From: Linnemannia hyalina
Taxonomy: Eukaryota > Mortierellomycota > Mortierellomycetes > Mortierellales > Mortierellaceae
Assembly: GCA_019671135.1 (NCBI GenBank)
Contig: JAHRHY010000018.1
Span: 1 to 64,000 of the forward strand
DNA: 64,000 nt
Reading direction: 5' to 3'
Made by a program: the position numbers and the translations under genes. The notes beneath the pieces were generated by a model. That model was not told the origin of the DNA, made no database searches, and saw nothing but the letters and a program-made list of their open reading frames with translations. This document shows, piece by piece, positions 32,536-41,448 of this stretch. How positions within the stretch are numbered: position 1 is the first letter of the stretch; each line of letters starts with the position of its first letter.

Positions 32536-33718
32536 GTATGAATTGGTTCTGCAGAAATCTTCAACAAAGCAACCATCTTTTTCATGTTTAAGAGTAACAA
32601 AGATAACTTCAACTGCAAATTATATGTTTATTTCTTATCCACCAAGACAGGAGTACGGTTGTTGTGTTTTTCAAATGTGGAACCAAGGTCTGCAAACAGA
32701 GATTCCATCTGCGAGCGGAAACTACCAAAGGTGGTATTGTATAACCCTTCTTCCTGTGTAAGTTCCTTGTTCTTCTGTTTACGGTATGGATGAGCGAAAT
32801 TTTGGACTTTAAGAGTATCAGACTCATCTATAAGCCTCCTTAAGAACTGTGGATACCCTCCATCGAGAGCAATGCAATCCATCTCATGCACTCTCTTGTC
32901 CAACTTCATCGTTAGCAGCATTGTTCCATCAGCATTGTTCTTGCAAGATGCAGATTTGGAGACAAATAAAGCCATGCCATTACAATCCATTGCTACCTGT
33001 GTGCGTAATCCTGACTTTTTCAGCTTATAAGAGTACATATCAGCACTACTCTCACCTTTGTATGTTGCTCTTGTATCATGACCATCAAGATGCAATGTAA
33101 CATGCTTAAATAATGGAGGATTCTTTTCCTTTGCAGACAAAAGGCGTATTTTAATTGTGGAGAACATTGTTGCAATACAGTTGGTGATGTACTTGTTGTG
33201 CAAAGTATATTCTTTCTTATAAAACACAGAGTGCATTGCATGAAAACTACTTTTTGGCATGTGTGGTTCCATTGCTTCCATAGACAGTCCTTTGACAAGA
33301 TGGTAGAGCATTAAAAGACCTTTCTCCACTTCTTTGTATGGACCAGGATACTTAACCTTTGGCCAGATGTCAACAAGAAAGAAGTACACTGGAATAGGAC
33401 CAAGGCGTCGATTTAGGGTTTCTTTTATTTCTGGCATATACCCAATTTCCTTGCTTACAGTACGATGATTATTACGTGGTGTAATTGTTGGCCATCCAGC
33501 GTTGAGGAAAGTCCAATGGTCATCAAGCAGTTGTTGGAAGTGTTTTGTTAGATCCATAATAATATTTATGTATTGGATTGTCATGACGTTAACCAACAAT
33601 AACAATTTTTTAAAAAGGCTTATACTTAACTGTATACACAACAGCATGTAGGATGGTATCTATCATACAGCAAGCACATAGTTGAGAATACAAATATATT
33701 TTTATATTTTATTCGGTA

Positions 33719-34213
33719 GCGGCCCCTTCATGTGCAGAGGATATAAAAAGGCATATAAAAAATATCCAAAGTCCAAGGAACGGAGTGTTGACTTCCATAA
33801 CTGGCATATCTCTTCATAGTGGGCAACAGAACACAGAATAAAATAGCAATAGACAGCACAAGAATTTTTAAAATGTAATCTCTCCCCTGTATTTCACGAC
33901 AAAGATACAGTTGAGAATACAAGTGCTTTAGATGATCACATACAAGAACTACTCTGTCGAATCTTGCAGTGAGGGTTACAGTTTAATAGTAGATGAACAC
34001 ATTCAAGATATTGGTGAGCGAAAAATAAGAAGACTTTGTTGTTTGGAGAATGTAGTTGTGTTTAGTAGGATAATCGCGCAAGGAATGTTACAGTGGTTGT
34101 TTTAAATGGTTGATATCATACATACACTCTCCTCTAATGGACGCGGTGGATATCGTCAAGATCTGCAGAGATGTAACAAACACCATATGATAATTTGGAC
34201 TTGAAAGGCCTCC
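33719..34213 (-). repeat. Terminal direct repeat Z
   Basis: This is 495 bp in the same orientation as repeat Y. Its outer edge is followed by TAT and then the remaining part of unit XW. Confidence 0.9.
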
Positions 34214-34438
34214 TATGTGATCATCTAAAGCACTTGTATTCCCAACTGTATCTTTGTCGTGAAATACAGGGGAGAGATTACATTTTAAAAAAAAATTGTG
34301 CTATCTGTTGCTATTTTATCCTATGTTCTGTTGCCGACTGTGAAGAGATATATCAGCTATGGAAGTCAACACTCCGTTCCTTGGGCTTTGGATATTTTTT
34401 ATATGCTTTTTTATATCCTCTGCACATGAAGGGGCCGC

Positions 34439-35735
34439 AAAGGAGGGTCAGCGCTCGGGTCCGTTTCGATGCGCATGGCTCTCCACGGTCCGGAGGTAGA
34501 CCAGAAGGAAGTGAAGAGGGAAAAACGTCGGGGAACTCGTCGTGAACAATGGAGTGGATGTCAGGGGGAAGAGAGGGAGGTGGTCGTGGTGTGATGGGAG
34601 TGATCGAGGGCAGTTGTTGGTTAGAGGTGGGCTGGTCATTGTCATTGTCGTTATTGTTGTTGTTGTCTTTGTCGTTGTCTTTGTCGTTGGAACGAATGAG
34701 GGCAAGGTATATTTCGCTGCCGGGGGTTGTTGCCTCTGTGTAGAAGTGGATGTGGGAGAGGAGAAGGCCGCGAGTGCGAGTGCTGATGGAAGATGACTGA
34801 AAGCCGGTACAGTCCCAGTCTATGTCGATGTCGTTGTAGCGGATGCGGAGGTTGTTGGTTCGCCAGTTGATGAGAGGGTTGGTTTGTGTGAGCCAAGGTT
34901 TGCCAAGGAGGAGGTCGTAGCTCTTTAAAGGGTAGACGAGGGGATCGAGAGTGGTGGAGTATTGTTGTCGTGCAAAGGTGATGTGGGCGGTGTGGGCAGA
35001 GAAGGAGCGAGATCCGTCGGGGAGGACAATGGGGATGGGAGAAGAAGAGTGAAGAGGAATTTGATGTCGCTTTACAAAAGAAGAGCTGATGACGTTGCCT
35101 TGAGCTCCACCGTCGATGAGGATCCGAGCGGAGTGACCATTAACATTGCAGACAAAGGTGCGGAGGGTAGTCTTGGCTTGCTCGGCAGTGAACGTAGACA
35201 CACCAATGCCCCTTTTTCGCAACCGGCGGATTTTGCTCTTGGTCATTGTGGGAAAGACAGGTACGGTCTCAGGCACGGGCGTGGTAGATGGAACAGACGA
35301 ACCAGGCGTGGGGGCTAGAACGAGGGGCGACATAGGTGGGTCCAGGTCCACTGTAGCAGCCAATCCAGCCCCCTCTTGAACAGGGGAGGTGCATACAGCG
35401 GGGAGCTCAATGATAATGGGAGAAGTGACAGGGGGCGAGGGATCAACAAGTGTAATGGCAGCGGGGGAGGGGAGAGGAGCAAGGTCTTTGGGCAGAGAAA
35501 GTCGTTTATTCGAAAAAGAAAAAGAGGAAAACTTATCTGAAGAAAGAGGCTTACTCCTCTGGTCCAGAGGAGCAGAGGAGGGAGCAGCAGCAACTAGAAC
35601 CTGGACGTCTTCTAGTTGCTGTTGGCTTTTCCCGACTGAGCCTGGGAAGTAGCCTGTTGAGGGGTTGGGGTGTCGGCAACCTCGATATTGTTGAACTGTC
35701 GTGCCGGGCGTGAAGTCGAAGGAAAAGTCCTGCAA
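34439..35735 (-). CDS. pol: Gypsy-A pol, protease part (interrupted)
   Basis: This is the first part of Pol: a Pro/Ser-rich linker and a retropepsin-like aspartic protease with the active site ILIDGGAQGN (DGGA in place of DTGA) and the later YDLLLGKPWL. It then reaches PSGLPPDRGEP, the usual bridge before RT. A one-base frame error follows: the downstream bases still encode ETDPSADPPFKP in another frame. The coding sequence is cut at 34439 by the 495-bp unit. It continues at 14635, where removing the unit and one AAA restores PPFKPVIRLS. Confidence 0.8.
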
Positions 35736-36670
35736 TCGGGCCCAAGGTGGCCAAGTTTACGGCACTTGTAGCGGCCACCATTCTTGTAGATGTAGTCTTT
35801 CTCTTCTAGTGATAGCTTGGGAGGAAGAGGACCGCCGGGTTTGTAGTGGGTATTGGGGTTGTAGATAAAGGGTTTGGTGTTGTGCTGGCTGTGGTTGTAG
35901 CCGGATCGGCGCGAAAGGTAGCTGACTTGTGCGGAGAGGTTGTTGATAGCAACATGGAGGGTGTCGATCTCCATATCGCTGGATTGTTGAACAATGGGCT
36001 TGAGACCAGTGGGCCCGTCAGGGTAGAGGATGGAGTGAACCAGAGTGGCTTGAGTAATGGCAATATCCAAGGTCTCCGGCTGGCGAAGCATAACCTCCTT
36101 GCTGGTTTCTTTTTCGAGGCCTTTTTTGTACCAGTGCAAGGCGGTAGTATTGTCAAGGGAGGGAACTCGACGGCGAAGGCGGCGGAATTCGTGGGTGTAG
36201 GCGGCGACTGTACGCTTGCCTTGTCGTAAAGACTCAAGAGCCGAAAGAGCAGCGACGGCGGCATTGGGCGGGGTGTGAAAGTTGAGGAAGGCTTGTTTGA
36301 AGTCGTCCCAGGAGCTGCGAATGGTAAGGCCGCTTGATCTCCACCACGATTTCGCATCGTCAGTGAGGTTAAGGGCCGTATACTGGACCCATTCAGCGGA
36401 TGCAAGGTTGACGACCTCATAATACTCCTCTTGATTGTCGATGAAGTTATGACAGGCATCGGCGTCGATCGCGCCAGCGTAAGGAGAGGGGGTCTGAGGC
36501 TTAAGGATTTTATGGAGGGTGCGGGCAACATCGCGGCAGGCAGCCTCTTGTTCGAGTTGGGTTGGAGCAGGAGGTAGGGGAGTAAGACTTGCAAGGAGGG
36601 TTTCAATCCTGGTCCTGGCCTCGTCAGTAAGGCCAGAGGCGAGCTGGCGAATTTCGTCGGTAGCAGACAT
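35612..36670 (-). CDS. gag: Gypsy-A Gag
   Basis: This is a structural protein of the virus-like particle, 352 residues, with its start at 36670, 189 bp after the 5' LTR. It has the retrotransposon Gag core (EWVQYTALNLTDDAKSWW, then FHTPPNAA and LRQGKRTVAAYTHEFRRL). Near the C-terminus it has a zinc knuckle whose first Cys appears replaced (GRYKCRKLGHLGPDC, where C-x2-C is expected). It overlaps the protease frame by 124 bp (35612-35735) in a different frame, so pol may be made by ribosomal frameshifting. Confidence 0.85.
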   Translation of the reverse strand: MSATDEIRQLASGLTDEARTRIETLLASLTPLPPAPTQLEQEAACRDVARTLHKILKPQTPSPYAGAIDADACHNFIDNQEEYYEVVNLASAEWVQYTALNLTDDAKSWWRSSGLTIRSSWDDFKQAFLNFHTPPNAAVAALSALESLRQGKRTVAAYTHEFRRLRRRVPSLDNTTALHWYKKGLEKETSKEVMLRQPETLDIAITQATLVHSILYPDGPTGLKPIVQQSSDMEIDTLHVAINNLSAQVSYLSRRSGYNHSQHNTKPFIYNPNTHYKPGGPLPPKLSLEEKDYIYKNGGRYKCRKLGHLGPDCRTFPSTSRPARQFNNIEVADTPTPQQATSQAQSGKANSN

Positions 36671-36835
36671 AAGAGCCGGAAGGGTGCAGAAAAGTAAGAA
36701 AATAAAAAAGGATAGTAGGGATATGGTAAAAGGAGGAGAGAGCTGTACGTGTGGAAAGAGAAAATAAAATATGGGTAGACAGGAACGGAGCTGGAGCAGG
36801 AACAGAAAATTTGACAGATCAGGGCAGAGGGGTAT

Positions 36836-36858
36836 GGATCGAAGTTACTTTGCTACCA
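36836..36858 (-). promoter_or_regulatory. Gypsy-A primer binding site
   Basis: The minus strand directly after the 5' LTR reads TGGTAGCAAAG, then a few bases and CGATCC. Element-D has almost the same sequence after its 5' LTR at 51623. The tRNA used was not identified. Confidence 0.6.
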
Positions 36859-37098
36859 TGTAATAGCAACAGAAGAAGGGTGATAGACAAGAGCAGGAGG
36901 CAGAAACGGATGGTGTTTATTGTACAGGGGAGCCAGGGTATTTATGTGTGCTAGGCTATGGGCTCCAGGATGGTGGTGATGTGGTGAGGTGGTGATGTGG
37001 TTAGATGGGGATGTAATTAGGTGTTAATGTGGTTAGATGAGACAGTGGTTAGATGACGCTAATGATCTAGGGTCACAACAGATTATAATACTGTGACA
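36859..37098 (-). repeat. Gypsy-A 5' LTR
   Basis: This 240-bp LTR is followed on the minus strand by TGGTAGCAAAGTAACTTCG, a typical tRNA-primed binding site starting TGG. It is bounded by the CGCAT target duplication. Confidence 0.92.
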
Positions 37099-37103
37099 CG
37101 CAT

Positions 37104-37160
37104 TCGCATCATGTAAAATCAATGGAATCCCCTTTATTCGCATTCGCATTTGAGAAACAC
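37104..37160. repeat. Small TIR MITE, copy 2, right part
   Basis: This continues the MITE split by Gypsy-A at 11414 and ends in the inverted repeat TGAGAAACAC at 37151-37160, followed by TA at 37161-37162. Confidence 0.75.
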
Positions 37161-37162
37161 TA

Positions 37163-37456
37163 TCAACGACGTTCAAGGTGCAAGAAGACAGTTTAAAATA
37201 TAGGACTGAGAGGGATTAGGAGGATGAATGCAAAAGCGGGGGATGAGCATCTCCAAAAACAATATAGAAATCGCAGAAAGATTAATGCTACGTTCAGCCC
37301 ATACGATACAGTATAGTTCGGTGATGTCACGCGTGTCTATGTGACATGGGCTTAGCACGTTGATTCGTTATACGGGTTTAGTACGTAGATTTATTACACG
37401 GGCTTAGCACGCCTAGTATTTCCTTTTCAATATTAGTTCTAATTCTTCTCTCGTTC
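37163..37456. other. No gene; decayed palindromic-MITE fragment
   Basis: The 37215-37300 part resembles the arm of the palindromic MITEs (translated ILFLEMLIPRF against FFLEMLIHQCS in P2). Three spaced copies of GGSYTTAGYACG occur at about 37349-37411. No gene is supported. Confidence 0.45.
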
Positions 37457-37458
37457 TA

Positions 37459-38562
37459 AAGTGCTCCAATCAATTGATCAACCAAAACGCGATTTCAACC
37501 CTTTTTTGAAATGCTCATTCATCAATGTTCCGACCGGCCCTCAGATTCCTGTGATTCATTCTCTTGATTCGTAACTTCATTCATCGCCACTTGCCTTTTT
37601 TTTTGCATGGACCGACATTGGATCATCGCTAGAATTGAAATGCCTGATGTTTGGTTGATCAATTAATTGATTAATTGTATCATTATTTTCTTTTAAAAGT
37701 GCGGAGGTCTTTTTATTTTCTATCTACCTTCAGACTTCAATGACGTACTTCTACAATCCCATATGACCTTCTGTCAAAGTTTGTAGTTCCTACCCAAAGT
37801 CTTTTGTGTATGACCTATATGCATGACGTTACATGGGTTTAGCACGTGTTTAGCTATTTTTTTAATACCACAAGCTCAATACACTTTCTACAGATAAATT
37901 GAAAGCAGTTAAATACAGAGTTCATGGTGTGCGACCTAGAAAATAGGAAACTTGCGGGACTTTTATTTATTTGTAGAAGATATCGTGAAAGTAAATTTTG
38001 TTACACGGCTCTAGCACGATTTCACACATTGTGATGATATCACACTCTATTGAGAATGACTGGTTTCGCACATTAAAGATTTTAAGATTCCACCTAATGT
38101 CCTTTGTATGTAACTGCTTTCAATTTATCTGTAGAAAGTGTATTGAGCTTGTGGTATTAAAAAAATAGCTAAACACGTGCTAAACCCATGTAACGTCATG
38201 CATATAGGTCATACACAAAAGACTTTGGGTAGGAACTACAAACTTTGACAGAAGGTCATATGGGATTGTAGAAGTACGTCATTGAAGTCTGAAGGTAGAT
38301 AGAAAATAAGAAGACCTCCGCACTTTTAAAAGAAAATAATGATACAATTAATCAATTAATTGATCAACCAAACATCAGGCATTTCAATTCTAGTGATGAT
38401 CCGATGTCGGTCCATGCAAAAAAAAGGCAAGTGGCGATGAATGAAGTTACGAATCAAGAGAATGAATCACAGGAATCTGAGGGCCGGTCGGAACATTGAT
38501 GAATGAGCATTTCAAAAAAGGGTTGAAATCGCGTTTTGGTTGATCAATTGATTGGAGCACTT
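37459..38562. repeat. Palindromic MITE P1
   Basis: This 1104-bp element is bounded by TA at 37457-37458 and 38563-38564. The ends are AAGTGCTCC and GGAGCACTT. The arms are about 445 bp each and highly complementary, with a spacer of about 210 bp. The TA duplication suggests mobilisation by a Tc1/mariner-type transposase. It has no coding capacity. A transcript across it would fold into a long hairpin. Confidence 0.88.
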
Positions 38563-38564
38563 TA

Positions 38565-38941
38565 GTATAAGTAGACCGTTATTCTCTTTTCGTTATTAAC
38601 CTTGTCTTGCAATAAAACCACTAGCCTAAGCATATCCTTTTCCTTATACATTCCTACCTTCCTGCCCGTTTCCTGGCAACTGATCATTTTTGTCGAGCAA
38701 GTTAAATAGTTCATCAGTACCATTTTTAATAAATAACTCTTTCCATCATTACCTATTGCACAAGACAGGTGTGCATGCGATAATGAACTTAAGGACTTCA
38801 AAGTTGTCCTCCACGCTTAACTGGTTGATTTCCATTGCAGGGATAGGATATGTTACGGATTGCAGGACACTGACGGATTGCTCGATTGGAAGGAAGAGAT
38901 GAAGATGTATTTTGATGTTGATTGTCTATTCATCTAAACTG
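38565..38941. other. No supported gene
   Basis: Two overlapping short ORFs on opposite strands (79 and 70 codons) show no known domain. The end of this stretch (38896-38970) resembles 49929-50006 in the F-box relic. Confidence 0.35.
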
Positions 38942-39748
38942 CTATGATCGGGGGCTCAACTGCTGCACCTCGTCTCGCTGCATTACAATGAGTTGGCTTA
39001 AGACTATAATATTGGTCGTGAAGAAAGGCGATGTGCAGAAGATGTCGATTCGTCTCAAGTACAGGTTGCAATTCTTTTTTTTCTTCAAACGGTATCGACT
39101 CACCGCGGCCCCAAGAGCGACCAATGAACCCAGGATGGCCAATCCACGAAAAGTACGGTTCAAAAACCAGTCTTTGTTATTCGTCGCCATAAATGCACAA
39201 GATGAAATGATGAGGGTAGCACAACCTCCGATGGTATCTTGAGTGAAGCAATCGTTCGAGGACCAAGAGTCGCCTCCTTGGGCTATTAAAAAAAAACGAA
39301 GCAATGGGTTGTGACAACGGATTAGGCCAAGGAGAGGTCAAAACACGAAATCTTGTGCAAAAATGAAACTAGAGATAGTTTTGTTACCTTCTTGCTCCTT
39401 TTTCGAGTTTCGTGAACGATACAGAGAGAATAGCCGGCGGATAGGCGCATCGAAGTAGACGTAAGATTGAGTGATGATAAAAAACGCTTTTGTCGCCTCC
39501 ATACCAGAGATGTACCAGAGTATAAGCGCGGCCAAACCGATGACAAAATAGAATTTGCTCAGTGCTACCGAGATAAACAGCATGAGATATGGATGAGATG
39601 AAAAGAAAAAGGGAGAAGAAGAAGATGAGGAGGAGGAGGGCTCATTTTGTGGTGTCTGTAAGGAACTTGTTGGTGGAACGACATTGCTTTGTGGAACAGG
39701 AGAAGGGGGAGTGGACTTTTCGTCCAAGAGAGAGGTTTTTTCGTTCAT
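38942..39748 (-). CDS. Small membrane protein, two exons
   Basis: Exon 1 is 39748-39388 and exon 2 is 39282-38942, joined by a 104-bp intron (GTAACA...TAG). Phases match: KKEQE joins AQGGDSW. This gives about 233 residues. The N-terminal 50 residues are Ser/Pro-rich and likely cytosolic. A hydrophobic stretch (YLMLFISVALSKFYFVIGLA and on) may form one or two membrane spans. A conserved-looking loop follows (YVYFDAPIRRLFSLYRSR). Exon 2 has another hydrophobic stretch (GLAILGSLVALGAAVSRYRL) and a Lys-rich tail. No family was recognised. The last residues (VQQLSPRS) lie in a sequence shared with 49990-50006, so the true C-terminus is uncertain. Confidence 0.55.
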
Positions 39749-40595
39749 TTTTTTTTTTTTTTTTGGGGGGGGGGGGGGGGGTTGGAAAGAGAAATGGGTG
39801 AGGAAAGAGAATGATGTGTGAGTGTTTATGCATTCAAAAGAGAAAAGGGAATGCTACAAAAACAGATTTCAAGTGCATGTCCATGTCCATCTCAACAACG
39901 AAAATCTTTTTTTGTGAGCTTCGTACCTCTAAATAGCAGAGAAATATATTCACACCGCCTCCAGCCCGCAGCACAACTCCGCTCCCTGCCTGTATGGTGC
40001 CTTGAAGCTTTGGTGCGCGTATCTTTGTCCGAGGAGGAAAACGGCGAGGAGAGTGTCATGCGAAAATTGCGTCTGTCATCATTTGTTGCTTCGGCCTATC
40101 CCGAGTCAGAACCTTAAAATGGCTTCACCCTCCAGACTTTTAAAATGACTTGGTGCAGTGTCGAAAAAAATCATAGAGCAAAAAACTGTACTGTTGCACT
40201 GATCAGACAGAACTCGGAAGAATGTGTATTGCTTTTGTTATGTTTTATTATGAAGGAAGAGCATTCTCGGCCAAGTTCAAGTGCCCGCCTTTGTCCTTTC
40301 CGTTTTTTTAAGAACAACAGTTTCGTCCACCTTGTTGTCACGAACCTTGTTTTTCTAAAGAATAAGACGTCGTTCATGAGGATCATATGTATTGGGAGCC
40401 CACTAGGCCTCCATATATAGATAAATAGACCATAAAATGGCATAAATGTATCACAGGGGCGGAGTATGAAGGGCAAGACACAAGGAAACAGAGACTGGGA
40501 CGAGGAATGACGATCTTTGTTTTGATTATGGTAGAGTTACCAATCTTTGCTTTTATTATGCCTTGTCCAGACTGTTGCATCCGAACCAAGCATAC
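39749..40595. other. No supported gene
   Basis: This holds a long T run plus G run (39751-39780) directly upstream of the membrane-protein gene, then mixed sequence with only short, unrelated ORFs on both strands. It probably includes the promoter of the membrane-protein gene. Confidence 0.4.
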
Positions 40596-40928
40596 TGTTA
40601 CAAAAAGATGTGGTGGCTAGGCAGTGGCGGCAATGCCTTAGGTTAGCAGTCATGTTCTTTAGTAGACATAGTATTAGTAGTGCGCCGAGCCCTCTTGTCT
40701 GCTCTTTGTCCTTTTACACATCACTTCTTGGACGAGAGCAGTATTGACAAGAGTTTCGCTGGCGCGCTGCAGTGTATCGTTTCGTGTGATTCTTTAGGAC
40801 GCTATTATCACTATCCCTGACTATCAACCCCCCCCCCCCCCCTCAACCTACCACTCCCCCCCCGTACCAATTGAGGACTTAACAGCGGTCCTACAACTCT
40901 GGCCTTCGACCCTCTCCTCTGAGTAACA
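40596..40928 (+). mobile_element. Solo LTR of the Gypsy-C family, opposite orientation
   Basis: This is 333 bp from TGTTACAAAAAG to GAGTAACA. It is the reverse complement of the Gypsy-C LTR as it lies at 40983, but lacks the internal 62-bp duplication. The flanks ATAC and GTAC are an imperfect 4-bp duplication. It has diverged from the full element, so it is older. Confidence 0.8.
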
Positions 40929-40982
40929 GTACGAAACAGAGTAAAACCATAGCCCCTTAAATATATTCAATGTGCTGCATGT

Positions 40983-41399
40983 TGTTACTCAGGGGAGAGG
41001 GTCGACGGCCAGAGTTGTAGGACCGCTGTTAGGTCCTCAATTGGTACGGAGGGGGGGGGGGAAGGGGTTGTAGGTTGGGGGGAGGGGAAGTGACAATAGT
41101 GTCCTAAAAGAATCACACAAAACGATACACTGCAGCGTGCCAGCGAAACTCTTGTCAATACTGCTCTCGTCCAAGTGATGTGTAAAAGGACCTTGTATTC
41201 ATATTATCAAAGAGGGGGTTGTTACCTGCAGCGTGCCAGCGAAACTCTTGTCAATACTGCTCTCGTCCAAGTGATGTGTAAAAGGACAAAGAGCAGACAA
41301 GAGGGCTCGGCGCACTACTAATACTATGTCTACTAAAGAATATGACTGCTAACCTAAGGCATCGCCGCCACTGCCTAGCCACCACATCTTTTTGTAACA
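40983..41399 (-). repeat. Gypsy-C 3' LTR
   Basis: This 417-bp LTR contains a 62-bp direct repeat (starting CTGCAGCGTGCCAGCG) separated by 34 bp. A G run lies near 41050. Confidence 0.92.
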
Positions 41400-41448
41400 G
41401 TTTCTACCTCCCTCAGATGGGATGCCCGTCCCCTGACAATTCACATCT

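Larger units (their letters stand above)
25244..33557 (-). pseudogene. DDE_Tnp_4 (Harbinger-like) transposase, split by Gypsy-B2
   Basis: This is a cut-and-paste transposase of the PIF/Harbinger type. The main part is 33557-32628 (ATG of MDLTKHFQQLL). The RNase H-fold motifs are LHLDGHD (D158), CIALDGGYP (D232) and SQMESLFADL (E285). The YKLKKSGLRTQ segment is typical of fungal DDE_Tnp_4 proteins. A TAA at 32628 interrupts the frame, but the same frame reads on (YNLQLKLSLLLLNMKKM) to 32536. There Gypsy-B2 is inserted. After removal of Gypsy-B2 and one GTATG, it continues in frame from 25516 (PIHTAWLREGFEYP) to a stop at 25244. So this copy is disrupted twice. The 5' in-frame ATGs at 33647 and 33584 are less likely starts. 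Confidence 0.85.
21933..34213 (-). mobile_element. Direct-terminal-repeat DNA transposon with Harbinger-like transposase
   Basis: The 495-bp terminal repeats at 21933-22427 and 33719-34213 are in the same orientation and appear to differ at one base. The target duplication is TAT (21930-21932 and 34214-34216) inside a third copy of the same unit. Joining the flanks gives TTCTTGTATGTGATC, as in the other copies. Without Gypsy-B2 the element is 5257 bp. On the minus strand it carries a DDE transposase gene and then a 672-residue Cys-rich repeat protein. The inner flanks of the two repeats (TAG and GTA) do not form duplications, so they do not look like two independent MITE insertions. Confidence 0.8.
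14636..34438 (+). repeat. 495-bp unit, copy XW (split by Gypsy-B1 and by the direct-repeat element)
   Basis: The unit consists of 14636-14676, 21700-21932 and 34217-34438, plus the one GTTAC copy retained, which sum to 496 bp. The left end is GGAGGCCTTTCAAGTCC and the right end GAAGGGGCCGC. These ends are imperfect inverted repeats. The target duplication is AAA (14633-14635 and 34439-34441), proven because excising the unit and one AAA rejoins Gypsy-A pol in frame. Gypsy-B1 sits at GTTAC and the direct-repeat element at TAT. Confidence 0.88.
11415..37098 (-). mobile_element. Gypsy-A: chromodomain Ty3/gypsy element split by nested insertions
   Basis: The LTRs at 11415-11654 and 36859-37098 are 240 bp each and appear identical. 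The flanks are CGCAT at 11410-11414 and 37099-37103. The element reads on the minus strand: 5' LTR, PBS (TGGTAGCAAAGTAACTTCG), gag, protease, RT, RNase H, integrase with chromodomain, polypurine tract AGGGGAAGG, 3' LTR. Without the solo LTR at 14374 and the block at 14636-34438 it would be about 5.7 kb. Identical LTRs mean a recent insertion, so everything nested inside is recent too. Confidence 0.92.

Noticed and set aside
21933..34213. Reading repeats Y and Z as retroviral-type LTRs
   Set aside because: The ends are not TG...CA, there is no primer site or purine tract inside them, and the gene inside is a DDE_Tnp_4 transposase with no RT outside the Gypsy-B2 insertion.
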